From assembly GCA_020438795.1 (NCBI GenBank), contig JAGQTY010000014.1, forward strand, positions 1 to 64,000: a DNA stretch of 64,000 bases. Direction: 5' to 3'. The notes below the pieces were generated by a model. It ran no database searches. It was not told where the DNA came from and saw only the letters and a program-made list of their open reading frames with translations. Below, one piece after another: positions 1 to 9,387 of this stretch. Positions within the stretch are counted from its first letter, which is position 1; the number at the start of each line of letters is the position of its first letter. The stretch comes from Actinomycetota bacterium. Lineage in GTDB: Bacteria; Actinomycetota; Actinomycetes; S36-B12; GCA-2699445. Both the position numbers and the translations under genes were made by a program.

Positions 1-627
1 CTGCACGCGACCACCCGGAAGATGGACATCACCGGCATCCTCTTCGTGGCGATCTGCACCGGCGTCGGGGGCGGAGCCGTCCGGGACGTGCTGCTGGGCC
101 ACGGCGTCCCGTTCTTCCTGGTGCACAATCTGGTGGCCATGGCATTCGTGGGTGCGCTGGCCGGCTTCTTCTTCGCGCGGTTCGTCGAGCAGTTGGGTCC
201 TGCCATCTACACGATCGACACCCTGCTCGTCGGCTTCTGGGTGGTCATCGGAGCCGAGAAGGCGCTGCGGTTCGGGCTGGACCCCATGGCAGCGGTCTTC
301 CTGGGACTGACGACCGCGGTGGCCGGCGGCATCATTCGCGATGTGCTGTGCCGTGAGATACCAACTGCCCTGATGCCCGGGCAGTGGGTGGGTGCGTCGG
401 CGGCGCTGGCGTCGGTGTCGTTCGTCCTCATCTATGAACTCACCAGCTTCCCGGTCCTGGCCGAGGCGACGGCGATCTTCATGGCCACCATGCTGCGGGC
501 CCTCGGCGCCCGCTACGGCTGGTACACCACCGATGCGGTCACCATGTCCAATCAGCTCCGCCGGGCTCTGCGGCTGACTCGGCGCAAGCAGCCCGAGGAG
601 CAGACCGAGCGCGTTTCGTCCTCCTGA
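1..627 (+). CDS. TRIC/UPF0126 family membrane protein (5' truncated)
   Basis: The reading frame is open from base 1, so the true start lies outside the window and only about 208 C-terminal codons are seen. The visible protein is hydrophobic, with several membrane segments, and carries the duplicated glycine-rich signature of the UPF0126/YicG (trimeric intracellular cation channel-like) family: GGGAVRDVL near the start and AGGIIRDVL about 80 residues later. Each is followed by a membrane helix, which reflects the two-fold internal repeat. Members are small inner-membrane proteins thought to form cation or small-solute channels; the substrate here is unknown. The C-terminus is a basic, charged cytoplasmic tail. 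It converges on mnmA, with a strong inverted repeat between them. Confidence 0.85.
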   Translation: MHATTRKMDITGILFVAICTGVGGGAVRDVLLGHGVPFFLVHNLVAMAFVGALAGFFFARFVEQLGPAIYTIDTLLVGFWVVIGAEKALRFGLDPMAAVFLGLTTAVAGGIIRDVLCREIPTALMPGQWVGASAALASVSFVLIYELTSFPVLAEATAIFMATMLRALGARYGWYTTDAVTMSNQLRRALRLTRRKQPEEQTERVSSS

Positions 628-642
628 ACCTCGGCACGGACG

Positions 643-665
643 CGCCGACGAGCTGATCGTCGGCG
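643..665. terminator. Bidirectional terminator-like hairpin
   Basis: A perfect 9-bp inverted repeat (CGCCGACGA / TCGTCGGCG) with a 5-nt loop sits between the convergent ends of the TRIC-like gene and mnmA. There is no U-tract on either side, as is common for actinobacterial intrinsic-like terminators. Confidence 0.6.
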
Positions 666-690
666 AGCACTGGCAAGGTATCCGGAGTCC

Positions 691-1767
691 TCAGCCGGTG
701 TGTGTCACAGTCCCCTGACCCAGAACCACGTCGGAATCGTAAAGCACACAGGATTGCCCGGGAGCCAGCCCGAACAGGGGTTCGGCGAGCTCGACGCGGA
801 AGGATTCCTCACCCACTTCCGCCAGGCGCCCCGGCACTGGTGTGCCGTGCGCACGCACCTGAACGTGCAGCGAAGCGCCAGGAGCGGGGACCGGCCGGCA
901 CCAGGTCGGCTGCTGCGCCGTGATGGTCGCGACGGCGAGGTGCTCACGCCCGCCCACAGTGATGGTCCGGGTCTGCGGGTCGATGCCGACGACGTAGCGT
1001 GGGGACCCGTCGGCGCTCGGCCGGGACAGTGCCAGCCCCTTGCGCTGGCCGATCGTGAACCCGTAGCTGCCGGAGTGGTGCCCGAGCACCTCGCCGGAAT
1101 CCACATCGACGATGTCGCCCGGTCGGGCTCCGAGCCTGCGTTCCAGAAACCCGGCGGTGTCACCGTCGGGGATGAAACAGATATCGTGGCTGTCCGGCTT
1201 CCCGGCCACGTTCAGGCCCAGACCAGCGGCCTCGGCACGAATCTCAGGCTTGGTCGTGTCACCGACCGGGAACCAGCAGCGGGACAGGTTCTCACGTCCG
1301 AGCACTGCCAGCACATAGGACTGGTCCTTGCGCGGGTCGATCGCGCGTGAGAGGAGCGGCCCGTCGGGGTCCTGACTGATCCGCGCATAGTGACCGGTCA
1401 CCACCAGGTCGAACCCGAGCGCGACCGCCCGGTCCAGCACCGCCGCGAACTTGATGTGCTGGTTGCACCTGATGCAGGGGTTGGGGGTGCGTCCCTGTTC
1501 GTACTCACTGACGAAATCAGCCATGACGTCCTTCTGGAAGTCACCGGCGACATCCCAGACGTAGAAGGGCACTCCGACCCGGTCCGCCGCACGCCTGGCG
1601 TCGTGAGCATCCGAGATCGTGCAACATCCCCGCGCTCCGTTGCGCACCAGTTCCGGATTCGGTTGCAGGGCGAAGTGCACCGCAGTGACGTCATGGCCCG
1701 CGGCGACCGCTCGCGCCAGAGCGACAGCGGAGTCGACGCCGCCGGACACGGCCGCCAACACTTTCAT
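691..1767 (-). CDS. mnmA: tRNA-specific 2-thiouridylase MnmA
   Basis: This 358-residue protein thiolates U34 of Lys, Glu and Gln tRNAs in the cytoplasm, using ATP and a persulfide sulfur. The N-terminus has the PP-loop SGGVDS (residues 8-13). The two conserved cysteines are in the NPCIRCN segment (about C98) and in DICFIPDG (about C197), spaced as in the family. I chose the ATG at 1767 because GGAG lies 6 nt upstream; an in-frame TTG 12 nt further upstream contains that GGAG and is less likely. The gene lies 67 bp downstream of a cysteine desulfurase on the same strand, which probably supplies its sulfur. Confidence 0.96.
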   Translation of the reverse strand: MKVLAAVSGGVDSAVALARAVAAGHDVTAVHFALQPNPELVRNGARGCCTISDAHDARRAADRVGVPFYVWDVAGDFQKDVMADFVSEYEQGRTPNPCIRCNQHIKFAAVLDRAVALGFDLVVTGHYARISQDPDGPLLSRAIDPRKDQSYVLAVLGRENLSRCWFPVGDTTKPEIRAEAAGLGLNVAGKPDSHDICFIPDGDTAGFLERRLGARPGDIVDVDSGEVLGHHSGSYGFTIGQRKGLALSRPSADGSPRYVVGIDPQTRTITVGGREHLAVATITAQQPTWCRPVPAPGASLHVQVRAHGTPVPGRLAEVGEESFRVELAEPLFGLAPGQSCVLYDSDVVLGQGTVTHTG

Positions 1768-1834
1768 GACCGACTCCAACCATCCTCACCCGCGCACTGC
1801 CGAAGTGGCGGCACTGCCAGGATTCGCGCGGGGA

Positions 1835-3010
1835 TCAGACGCGCCCTTCGACCGGGGTGCTCATTCCTGCCTGTCGCGCCCGTGTCACAGCCTCGGGCAG
1901 GACCTTGAGGAAGAGGTCGACGTCGTCGCCGGTGGTGGACCAACCGACACTGATGCGCAGGGAGCTCCGGGCTGTCATCGGATCGGCTCCCATGGCGCTG
2001 AGGACGTGGCTGGCGGTGGTGGCTCCCGCGTTGCACGCGGAGCCCACTGAAACCTGCACGCCGGCCGCGTCCAGCAACAGCATCAGGGAGTCCCCCTCAC
2101 AGCCGGGGAACGACAGGTGTGCCAGGCTGGGCAGACCGTTCTCGGGGTCACCGTTGATGACCACATCCGGCACGATCGCTCGCGCGCCTTCGATGATCTG
2201 ATCGCGCAGCCCCCGGTACTTCGCGATGGCTGCAGGGATGTCCGCGAAGGTCTCGTCGAAGGCAGCTGCCATGCCGACGATCCCGGGTACGTTCAGGGTG
2301 CCGGCCCGCATCTTGTTCTCCTGGCCGCCGCCCCGCAGCACCGGATCGATGGGATAGCGATTGTGATTGACGAAGATCCCGACGCCCTTGGGACCACCGA
2401 GTTTGTGGGCGCTGAGCGCGGAGGTGTTCGGCAGGTTCAGGTCCAGGCTTGCCGCTCCCACCGCCTGCACCGCATCGCTGTGGACGGGGATTCGCGCCGG
2501 GCGGCACATGGCCACGACCTCATCGATCGGCTGGATCGTGCCTACCTCGTTGTTCGCCCACATGACGGCGACGACGGCGACGCGCCCCCGGTAGATCTGC
2601 AGCAGCTCCCGCAGGTGCTCCAGTTCGATGACCCCCCGTGAATCCACCCGGATCGTCTCGACCGTGATCCCGGAACTCTCCAGCGCCCGCGCCGGATCAA
2701 GCACGGCCTTGTGCTCGATGGGCGAGGTGATCACCACGTCGCGGCGAGAATCGACGGCTCTGCGGCCCGCGACGATCCCGGTGATGCCCATGTTGTCAGC
2801 CTCGGTACCCCCGGAGACGAAACAGATCGAGTCCGGCGGAATCCCCAGGTGCGCAGCGATGCTCTCACGGGCGTCCTCGACGGCACGGCGGCCCCAGCGA
2901 CCGGCACTGTGTGTTGAGGAGGGGTTACCTTCCTGCATCGACGCGGCGGCCCAGGCGTCGACGGCCACCGGCCGGATGCGGGTGGAGGCTGCGTGATCCA
3001 GATAGGCCAT
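1835..3010 (-). CDS. Cysteine desulfurase (NifS/IscS family)
   Basis: This PLP enzyme (391 residues) converts cysteine to alanine and passes the persulfide on, probably to the downstream MnmA and possibly to Fe-S assembly. It opens with the family signature YLDHAA and has the aldimine-forming lysine in [10 protein letters not shown] (about K203). The mobile-loop cysteine is in SVGSACNAG (about C326). The length is normal. The ATG at 3010 lies exactly 6 nt after a TACCCT -10 box and has no good Shine-Dalgarno, so the transcript is probably leaderless. Actinobacteria often place this gene directly before mnmA; no scaffold genes are nearby, so a dedicated tRNA-thiolation role is likely but not proven. 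Confidence 0.95.
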   Translation of the reverse strand: MAYLDHAASTRIRPVAVDAWAAASMQEGNPSSTHSAGRWGRRAVEDARESIAAHLGIPPDSICFVSGGTEADNMGITGIVAGRRAVDSRRDVVITSPIEHKAVLDPARALESSGITVETIRVDSRGVIELEHLRELLQIYRGRVAVVAVMWANNEVGTIQPIDEVVAMCRPARIPVHSDAVQAVGAASLDLNLPNTSALSAHKLGGPKGVGIFVNHNRYPIDPVLRGGGQENKMRAGTLNVPGIVGMAAAFDETFADIPAAIAKYRGLRDQIIEGARAIVPDVVINGDPENGLPSLAHLSFPGCEGDSLMLLLDAAGVQVSVGSACNAGATTASHVLSAMGADPMTARSSLRISVGWSTTGDDVDLFLKVLPEAVTRARQAGMSTPVEGRV

Positions 3011-3022
3011 TTCATCAGGGTA
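3008..3022 (-). promoter_or_regulatory. Leaderless -10 element for cysteine desulfurase
   Basis: TACCCT on the minus strand (3017-3022) is followed by exactly 6 nt and the ATG. This places the expected transcription start at the start codon. No clear -35 is seen. Confidence 0.6.
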
Positions 3023-3101
3023 CCGCCACCCCTGGCCGGCCCCGCAAGTCAGACAGCGCCGTTACCCGCTGTCAGGGCTCACTCCGCCGGAGGATGAAAT
3101 G

Positions 3102-3136
3102 CGTTGTGGCCGCGTGCTGAGCACGCGGCCACAACG
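3102..3136. terminator. Strong hairpin downstream of etfBA
   Basis: A perfect 16-bp inverted repeat (CGTTGTGGCCGCGTGC and its complement) with a 3-nt TGA loop starts 12 nt after the etfA stop codon. It very likely ends the etfBA transcript and insulates the cysteine desulfurase gene. It is followed on the minus strand by GCATTTC rather than a U-run. Confidence 0.8.
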
Positions 3137-3148
3137 AAAGGACTGTGA

Positions 3149-4096
3149 TCAACCCTTGCGGCTGTTGATCTCCTCGGTGAGCTGTGGCACCACCTGGAAC
3201 AGGTCGCCCACCACCCCGAAGTCGGCAAGCTCGAAGATCGGCGCTTCGGGGTCCTTGTTCACGACCACGATGGTCTTGGACGTCTGCATGCCCGCACGAT
3301 GCTGGATCGCGCCCGAGATGCCGTTGGCGATGTACAGGTTCGGCGAGACGGTCTTGCCCGTCTGGCCGACCTGGTGCTGATGCGGATACCAGCCAGCATC
3401 GGTCGCGGCACGTGAGGCTCCCACTGCGGCGCCGAGTGAATCGGCCAGTGCCTCGATGACCGCGAAGCCTTCCTCGCCACCGACGCCACGACCGCCGGAG
3501 ACCACGATGGCCGCCTCAACGAGTTCAGGGCGCTCGCCCTTCTCCTCGATCACACGGTTGGTGATCTTTGCCTTCTTGGAGGCATCCGAGACCGACACCG
3601 ATACCTGCTCCACCTCACCCGCAGCCGGAGAAGCTTCCGGCGCGACGGAGTTGGGACGCACAGTGATGATCGGCGTGCCCTCGACGATCTTGCCCTTGAC
3701 GATGATCGCACCGCCGAAGATGACCTTCGTGCAGATGCCTTCCGCATCGATCCCAACCGCGTCGGTGATGACGCCCGAATCAGTACGCAGGGCCAGACGT
3801 CCGGCAATCTCCTTACCCTCCGCGCTGGAGGGAAGCAACACGGCAGCGGGCGACTTCTCCGACACCAGCTGTGCGAGCGCGTCGACCTTGGGCGCCACCA
3901 CGTAGTCAGTAAGGTCAGCAGACTCGGCGACGTAGATCTTCGCCGCACCGTATTCAGCCAGAGGGGCCGTGTCCACACCACTGCCGATGACGACCGCGGC
4001 CGGCTCGCCGAGCTGCTGGGCGAGAGTCAGCAGTTCGAGGGTGACCTTCTTGACCTTGCCGTCCTCATGTTCGACAAGTACCAGCACTTCACTCAT
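3149..4096 (-). CDS. etfA: Electron transfer flavoprotein alpha subunit
   Basis: EtfA (315 residues) binds FAD and, as a heterodimer with EtfB, accepts electrons from acyl-CoA dehydrogenases and passes them to the quinone pool. The C-terminal FAD domain shows the expected signatures: [11 protein letters not shown], then [22 protein letters not shown] and [14 protein letters not shown] lies 6 nt before the ATG, 8 nt after the etfB stop, so the two genes are one operon. No EtfD or ETF dehydrogenase is present in the window. The upstream promoter overlaps a palindrome also found before ccrA. Confidence 0.96.
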   Translation of the reverse strand: MSEVLVLVEHEDGKVKKVTLELLTLAQQLGEPAAVVIGSGVDTAPLAEYGAAKIYVAESADLTDYVVAPKVDALAQLVSEKSPAAVLLPSSAEGKEIAGRLALRTDSGVITDAVGIDAEGICTKVIFGGAIIVKGKIVEGTPIITVRPNSVAPEASPAAGEVEQVSVSVSDASKKAKITNRVIEEKGERPELVEAAIVVSGGRGVGGEEGFAVIEALADSLGAAVGASRAATDAGWYPHQHQVGQTGKTVSPNLYIANGISGAIQHRAGMQTSKTIVVVNKDPEAPIFELADFGVVGDLFQVVPQLTEEINSRKG

Positions 4097-4104
4097 GATT
4101 CTCC

Positions 4105-4872
4105 TCAGATCAGCTTCTGCTCGGCGAGGAAGTCGGCGACCTTGACGCCACCGGTTCCGTCATCCTCGATCTTCACGCCGGCTGCCTTGGGGGGACGCTC
4201 GGCGAACTCCAGGATCTCGGTCCTGGCCGAGGCCAGGCCCACAGGCTCACCCGAGGGAGCGGCAACGCTCTCGAGCGGCTTCTTCTTGGCCGCCATGATG
4301 CCCTTGAACGACGGGTACCGGGGCTCGTTGATCTTCTCGACCACACTGATGACCGCCGGGGTGCTCGCCTGCACCTCGTCGTAGCCGTAGTCGGCCTGAC
4401 GCTGAATCGTGACCGCGTCGCCGTCGACGCTGACCTTCGAGGCGAAGGTCAGCTGGGGCAGGTCGAGCAGTTCGGCGACCATGGCGGGCACGACGCTCAT
4501 GCGGGCGTCGGTGGACTCCGACCCGAAGATGATCAGGTCGTATCCCTGATCCTTCAATGTGGCGGCGAGCGTCTTCGCGGTCGCCACGGAGTCTGAACCG
4601 GCCAGGGAATCATCCACGATGTGGATGCCGGAGTCCGCTCCCATCTGGAGCGCCTTGCGGACAGTCTCCTCGGCCTTGTCGGGACCCATGCTCACGGCCA
4701 CGACCTCGCCGTCGTTCGCCTCCTTGATGAGCAGCGCCTCCTCGACGGCATACTCGTCGAGTTCGTTCATGACACCGTCGACCGACTCGCGGTCCAGCGT
4801 CTTGTCGCTGTCGGACAACTTCTTCTCGGCCCAGGTGTCCGGGACTTGTTTCACACAGACTGCGATCTTCAT
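4105..4872 (-). CDS. etfB: Electron transfer flavoprotein beta subunit
   Basis: EtfB (255 residues) is the AMP-binding partner of EtfA. The N-terminus MKIAVCVKQVPDT is the family start, and the recognition-loop region appears around PRYPSFKGIMAAKKKP. The frame is open 72 nt further upstream, but GGAGGT lies 12 nt before the ATG at 4872 and the family N-terminus begins there. It is first in the etfB-etfA operon. A TAACAT -10 element at 4943-4948 (minus strand) would give a leader of about 60 nt. Confidence 0.96.
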   Translation of the reverse strand: MKIAVCVKQVPDTWAEKKLSDSDKTLDRESVDGVMNELDEYAVEEALLIKEANDGEVVAVSMGPDKAEETVRKALQMGADSGIHIVDDSLAGSDSVATAKTLAATLKDQGYDLIIFGSESTDARMSVVPAMVAELLDLPQLTFASKVSVDGDAVTIQRQADYGYDEVQASTPAVISVVEKINEPRYPSFKGIMAAKKKPLESVAAPSGEPVGLASARTEILEFAERPPKAAGVKIEDDGTGGVKVADFLAEQKLI

Positions 4873-4942
4873 GACCGTTCCACGACCTCCAGAGTCTGGC
4901 GCGGGTTGCTTGGCTTCCTGCGCGGTGCTTCGATCTGCCACC

Positions 4943-4959
4943 ATGTTACCGGTGAGTAG
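4943..4959 (-). promoter_or_regulatory. etfBA promoter with overlapping palindrome
   Basis: A TAACAT -10 element (minus strand, 4943-4948) overlaps TTACCGGTGAGTAG (plus strand, 4946-4959). The latter has the form TTAC-N6-GTAR and resembles the TTACTCACCAGTAA found before ccrA. The placement suits a repressor operator. Confidence 0.4.
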
Positions 4960-5049
4960 CCTGCCTCGGGCACGCGCCCCCCTGCGGCATTTGTCACAAT
5001 CTGCATGCGCGCGATCTCAGAGGGCGAACCCGGACACAGGCCTCAGCGA

Positions 5050-5064
5050 TAGGGTACTCGGGTG
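5050..5064 (+). promoter_or_regulatory. Leaderless -10 element for the glycogen-synthase-like gene
   Basis: TAGGGT (5050-5055), 6 nt, then GTG. No Shine-Dalgarno lies before the GTG. Confidence 0.6.
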
Positions 5065-6348
5065 CTGATCCTGCATCTGTCGTGGGAGTACCCTCCGCTG
5101 GTCTATGGCGGTCTGGGTCGGCATGTCCATGCCCTTGCGGAGGAGCAGGCCCGTCAGGGCCACGAGGTCACGGTGGTCACGCAGACCGAGGGACCGGCGG
5201 AGACCGTCGACGTGAACGGGGTTCGGGTGATACGTGTGCCGCGCGACCCACCGATACTGCCCTTCGACGGCGTCCATCTGCTTGGTTGGGTGGCGGGTCT
5301 GGAGCATGCCTTCACCCGCGCACTGGTATCGCTGGCAGCCGACTACAACCCAGACGTCGTCCACGCCCACGACTGGCTGGTCGCTCACACGGCCATCACC
5401 TCGCAGTCGGTCTTCCGCGCTCCGGTCGTGACCACGTTGCACGCCACCGAGGCTGGCCGGCAGCTCGGGTGGCTCACCAATGAACTGTCAATTGCCATCC
5501 ACAGTGTTGAATGGTGGCTCAGCCATCACAGCACTCGCGTCATCGCGTGCTCGGCACACATGCAGTGGGAGATCAGCAGGCTGTTCGACTATCCCCGTTC
5601 ACACATCGATGTGATCCCCAACGGCATTGACCTCGTCTTCTGGCGCGCGGATCCTGAAGCGGTCGCCGAGGCGCGGCGGGACTATGCGCGGGGCGGGCCG
5701 CTGCTGGTCTATGTGGGTCGCCTGGAGTGGGAGAAGGGGGTCCACACCCTGCTGGAGGCCCTGCCCGAGGTCCTGGCCGAGCATCCCGAGGCACGCTTGG
5801 TGGTCGCGGGCAGGGGTGGCCAGGGCGAGGAACTGAAACGGCTGGCGGAGCACCTTGACCTGGGGTCGCGTGCCCTGTTCCCCGGCTATCTTCCCGAGGA
5901 GCAGATGCATGGGCTGATGGCCGCCGCCGACGTGACGGTCGTGCCCAGCCTGTACGAGCCGTTCGGACTCGTCGCCCTCGAGGCCGCCGCCCTGCGCAGC
6001 CCGGTCGTCGTGGCGGAGACCGGAGGCCTCGCGGAATTCGCGGATGGAGATCACAACGCCCTCACCTTCGGTCGTGGCGATCCCGCCGACCTCGCCCGGA
6101 CCATTCTGGAGGTGCTGGCTGACCAGCCCGCGACACAACAGCGAAGGGCAGTCGCGTACGAGGCACTGGCCACCAGATACTCCTGGCCGACGATCACCAA
6201 GCAGACGGTCGCGACGTATCAGCACGCGGTTGCCGAATGGCGCACCGCGGGGCATCGCAGACCGACGGCACCGCAGGCGCAGCCCGGTGCGGCGAATCTC
6301 CTCTATGGTGAGGCGGATCTGCGACCACCGCCGGTCACGCAGGACTGA
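5062..6348 (+). CDS. Glycogen synthase-like glycosyltransferase (GT4/GT5)
   Basis: This is a 428-residue GT-B retaining glycosyltransferase. The N-terminal WEYPPLVYGGLGRHV loop is typical of starch/glycogen synthase-like enzymes. The donor domain has VGRLEWEKG (about 218-226) and the EPFG motif with its nucleotide-sugar-binding glutamates (about 299-312). In Actinobacteria relatives act as GlgA or as GlgM, which makes maltose-1-phosphate for GlgE; glgX, glgP, glgE and glgB are all within 30 kb, so an alpha-glucan role is likely. I cannot tell the donor or acceptor from sequence. The GTG at 5062 is supported by a leaderless -10 box. It is divergent from etfBA. Confidence 0.8.
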   Translation: MLILHLSWEYPPLVYGGLGRHVHALAEEQARQGHEVTVVTQTEGPAETVDVNGVRVIRVPRDPPILPFDGVHLLGWVAGLEHAFTRALVSLAADYNPDVVHAHDWLVAHTAITSQSVFRAPVVTTLHATEAGRQLGWLTNELSIAIHSVEWWLSHHSTRVIACSAHMQWEISRLFDYPRSHIDVIPNGIDLVFWRADPEAVAEARRDYARGGPLLVYVGRLEWEKGVHTLLEALPEVLAEHPEARLVVAGRGGQGEELKRLAEHLDLGSRALFPGYLPEEQMHGLMAAADVTVVPSLYEPFGLVALEAAALRSPVVVAETGGLAEFADGDHNALTFGRGDPADLARTILEVLADQPATQQRRAVAYEALATRYSWPTITKQTVATYQHAVAEWRTAGHRRPTAPQAQPGAANLLYGEADLRPPPVTQD

Positions 6349-6390
6349 AACCTCCAGGTGCGCGGGGCGGGACCGCTGCAGGACTGCGAC

Positions 6391-7122
6391 TCAGCCCTCC
6401 ACCCAGACCCAGTCCGGCACGTCGATGCAACCGCCGTCCCTGCCGAGCATGGCAAGTCCGGCCCTGTCACCGGAGGCGTAGCCCTTCGGTGACTTGCTGG
6501 TCAAGGTGTCGTACATGAGCTCCTTCTTCGAGGAGACATGTTCCAGCCCCATCGTGTGGCCGAGCTCGTGCAGCAGCAGGTTCCCCTGGGAGGCGCCGGA
6601 CTTGAACCCATTCGTGAGCTTCGTATACGACTTGGTGTCCACCAGGACGTAGCCACGACCGGCCACGGAGTGTCCGCCATCAGATTCCCAGGTCTTGTAG
6701 ACCATGCCGCCCACGCCGTAGGCGCCTCCGCTGATCAGATCGCTGCTGTACTTCCCGGACTTCTTCACCCAGGCGACCACGATCTCCTCCTCGACACTCT
6801 GCACCCGCCACCAGTTGGCCCCATCGGGCAGCGTCTGCGTGGCACCCTCATTCACGAAGCTGATGCCGGTGGCACTCCCGAGCTGCTTGAAGGCCTTCTT
6901 GGTGTACTTCGCCGCCTTCTTCCGCAGGCTCTTGTCCAGAGCGCTGACGTTGTACTTGTACGTGACGGTCTGGCACGGGTTCCACCGGACGATCCCGTAC
7001 GGTCCCTCTGTGACCTTGTAGCTGCCCGCTGCGGAGCTGATGGACTGCACCCCCAGCAGGAGCATCGCTGCAGCTAGCAGAACGGTGAGCCCCTTTGGCA
7101 GAGCGCGCGACATCCATGGCAT
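6391..7122 (-). CDS. Secreted matrixin-type zinc metalloprotease
   Basis: The 243-residue protein has an N-terminal signal sequence (hydrophobic run LTVLLAAAMLLLGV, then an Ala-rich cleavage region). Its metzincin zinc site HELGHTMGLEH (about 185-195) has the three histidines of HExxHxxGxxH, and LMYD shortly after could be the Met-turn. It fits the M10/M57-like matrixin group: secreted, small, without a recognisable long prodomain, and ending soon after the catalytic fold. I chose the ATG at 7122 because GGGAG lies 9 nt upstream; an ATG at 7131 directly abuts the GGGAG. It converges on the glycosyltransferase and is divergent from glgX. The substrate is unknown. Confidence 0.85.
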   Translation of the reverse strand: MPWMSRALPKGLTVLLAAAMLLLGVQSISSAAGSYKVTEGPYGIVRWNPCQTVTYKYNVSALDKSLRKKAAKYTKKAFKQLGSATGISFVNEGATQTLPDGANWWRVQSVEEEIVVAWVKKSGKYSSDLISGGAYGVGGMVYKTWESDGGHSVAGRGYVLVDTKSYTKLTNGFKSGASQGNLLLHELGHTMGLEHVSSKKELMYDTLTSKSPKGYASGDRAGLAMLGRDGGCIDVPDWVWVEG

Positions 7123-7225
7123 ATTCAACATCTCCCTCGAGATAGATCGGCGCGTCAGTGGGACTGCTTGAGCCGCTTGCTCCTCCTGTGAGCCGCATCC
7201 GCGAGCCACGGCGGGCCCGGCGCGC

Positions 7226-7240
7226 TACCGTCGGAGGGTG
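7226..7240 (+). promoter_or_regulatory. Leaderless -10 element for glgX
   Basis: TACCGT (7226-7231), 6 nt, then GTG. GGAGG occurs inside the 6-nt spacer directly before the start codon, too close to act as a normal ribosome site. Confidence 0.5.
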
Positions 7241-9379
7241 AACTCCTCGTCGCCCGACACTCCCACGCTCGCCTGGCCGGGGCGCTTCTCCCCATTGGGG
7301 GTCACCTACGACGGTCTCGGCGTGAATGTGGCGCTGTGGTCCGAGGGGGCCGACGCGGTGGACTTCTGCACCTTCAACGACAAGGGCCGAGAGACCCGCT
7401 ATCGGCTCGAGGAGTCCACCTTCCACGTGCACCACGGATACGTGCCGGGCATCACCCCCGGAACCAGGTACGGCTTCCGGGTGCACGGCCCGTGGCAGCC
7501 CAAGCAGGGGCTTCGCTACAACCCGAACAAGCTGCTCATCGATCCGTACGCCCGTGCTGTTTCGGGCAGGATCGATCCGACCTTCGCCATCTACGGACAC
7601 GAGGGCCATGACGACCTCGTCATGAGCCCCGTCGACTCCGCTCCGGTGATGCCCAAAGCGGTGGTCACGCATGACGGCTTCGACTGGGCCGGTGATCGGG
7701 CCCCTGCCACACCGTGGGGGGACACGGTGATCTACGAGGCGCACGTCAAGGGCATGACACAGCGCCATCCGGACATTCCGAAGGCTCTCCGAGGGACGTA
7801 TGCGGGGATGGCGCACCCGGCAGTGATCGAGCACCTGCTGAATCTCGGCGTGACCGCCGTCGAGCTGCTGCCGATCCACCACTTCATCCCCGAGATCGAT
7901 CTGCTCGAACGGGGCCTGACCAACTACTGGGGGTACAACTCCATCGGGTACTTCGCCCCGCATGCCGCCTACTCCGCATCAGGCAGCCGCGGTCAGCAGG
8001 TGGACGAGTTCAAGGGAATGGTCAAAGCCCTGCACCGGGCCGGTCTGGAGGTGATTCTCGACGTCGTCTACAACCACACGGCCGAGGGCAATCAGTTCGG
8101 GCCCACGCTGAGCTTCCGCGGCATCGACAACGACGACTACTACCGGCTCTCGGACGGTGGACGGCACTACACCGACTACACCGGGTGCGGGAACACCCTC
8201 GACGCCTCCCGGCCGCACGTCCTGCAGCTGATCACCGACTCGCTGCGCTACTGGGTCCGAGAAATGCACGTGGACGGTTTCCGCTTCGATCTGGCCAGCG
8301 CCCTGGCACGGTCCTTCCACGACGTCGACATGCTCGGCACCTTCGTGACCACTGTGCAGCAGGACCCCATCCTGCGTACCGTGAAGCTCATCGCGGAGCC
8401 GTGGGATGTCGGAGCCGGCGGCTACCAGGTGGGCGAGTTCCCGCCGTTGTGGACGGAGTGGAACGACAAGTACCGCGATTGTGTGCGGGACTTCTGGCGG
8501 GGCAGCGCAGGCGTCGGCGAGCTGGGCTGGCGGCTGACCGGGTCGGCGGACCTGTACGCCTCAGAAGGCAGGAGACCCTACGCCTCAATCAACTTCGTGA
8601 CGGCCCACGACGGCTTCACGATGCGCGACCTGGTGACGTATCAGCACAAGCACAACGAGGCGAACGGCGAGGACAACCGCGACGGCACGAACGACAACCG
8701 CAGTGACAACTACGGAGTCGAGGGCGAGACCCGTGATCCGGAGATCAATGCCATACGGCACCGCCAGATCAAGAACATGTTCGCGACGCTGTTGCTGTCG
8801 ACCGGAGCACCCATGATCACTATGGGTGATGAGATGGGCCGTACGCAGCGGGGCAACAACAACGCCTACTGTCAGGACAACGACATCAGCTGGGTGGACT
8901 GGGACCTGGCCCCGTGGCAGAAGGAGCTCTACGACTTCTGCAAGGATGTGGTTGCGCTGCGGCGTGAGAACCGTGTCTTCCGTCAGCGATACTTCTTCCG
9001 GGGTGCCGCGGTGACCGAGGACGGACAGAAGGACGTGGCCTGGATCGGCCCGGACGGCAGGGAACTGGACGACAACGCCTGGAACTCACCTGAGACCAAC
9101 ACCATCGGTATGTTCCTCAGCGGGACGCTGCGGGGTCGCGATCAGTGGGGCCGGCCCCTGCACGGTTCCTCATTCCTCATCCTCATGCATGCTCATGAAC
9201 ACGACGTGACCTTCGTGATGCCGGGCGAACCGTGTGGTCGCTCCTACCGGAGGGTTCTGGACACCGACGGCGGCTGCCCGGAGATGAACGGCGAGGACTC
9301 CGAGCACTGCGTGGTCGCCGCCGGCGATGAGCTCCAGCTGACCGGCAGGAGCCTCGTGGTCTGGGAGGTCGTGGGCTGA
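7238..9379 (+). CDS. glgX: Glycogen debranching enzyme GlgX
   Basis: GlgX (713 residues) is a GH13 isoamylase-type enzyme that hydrolyses alpha-1,6 branches of glycogen trimmed by phosphorylase. An N-terminal CBM48-like domain (about 10-110) starts with SPLGVTYDGLGVNVALW. The (beta/alpha)8 domain carries the nucleophile in GFRFDLASAL (about D351), the acid/base in IAEPWDVG (about E387) and the third carboxylate in TAHDGF (about D458). It pairs with GlgP at 24-27 kb in glycogen breakdown. The stop codon is inside a 13-bp palindrome shared with the stop codon of the convergent subtilase gene. Confidence 0.96.
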   Translation: MNSSSPDTPTLAWPGRFSPLGVTYDGLGVNVALWSEGADAVDFCTFNDKGRETRYRLEESTFHVHHGYVPGITPGTRYGFRVHGPWQPKQGLRYNPNKLLIDPYARAVSGRIDPTFAIYGHEGHDDLVMSPVDSAPVMPKAVVTHDGFDWAGDRAPATPWGDTVIYEAHVKGMTQRHPDIPKALRGTYAGMAHPAVIEHLLNLGVTAVELLPIHHFIPEIDLLERGLTNYWGYNSIGYFAPHAAYSASGSRGQQVDEFKGMVKALHRAGLEVILDVVYNHTAEGNQFGPTLSFRGIDNDDYYRLSDGGRHYTDYTGCGNTLDASRPHVLQLITDSLRYWVREMHVDGFRFDLASALARSFHDVDMLGTFVTTVQQDPILRTVKLIAEPWDVGAGGYQVGEFPPLWTEWNDKYRDCVRDFWRGSAGVGELGWRLTGSADLYASEGRRPYASINFVTAHDGFTMRDLVTYQHKHNEANGEDNRDGTNDNRSDNYGVEGETRDPEINAIRHRQIKNMFATLLLSTGAPMITMGDEMGRTQRGNNNAYCQDNDISWVDWDLAPWQKELYDFCKDVVALRRENRVFRQRYFFRGAAVTEDGQKDVAWIGPDGRELDDNAWNSPETNTIGMFLSGTLRGRDQWGRPLHGSSFLILMHAHEHDVTFVMPGEPCGRSYRRVLDTDGGCPEMNGEDSEHCVVAAGDELQLTGRSLVVWEVVG

Positions 9380-9387
9380 GCCTCAGC
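9375..9387. terminator. Short palindrome spanning two convergent stop codons
   Basis: GCTGAG-C-CTCAGC contains the glgX TGA and the subtilase TGA on opposite strands, with only 3 bp between the two stop codons. It may act as a minimal bidirectional terminator. Confidence 0.35.
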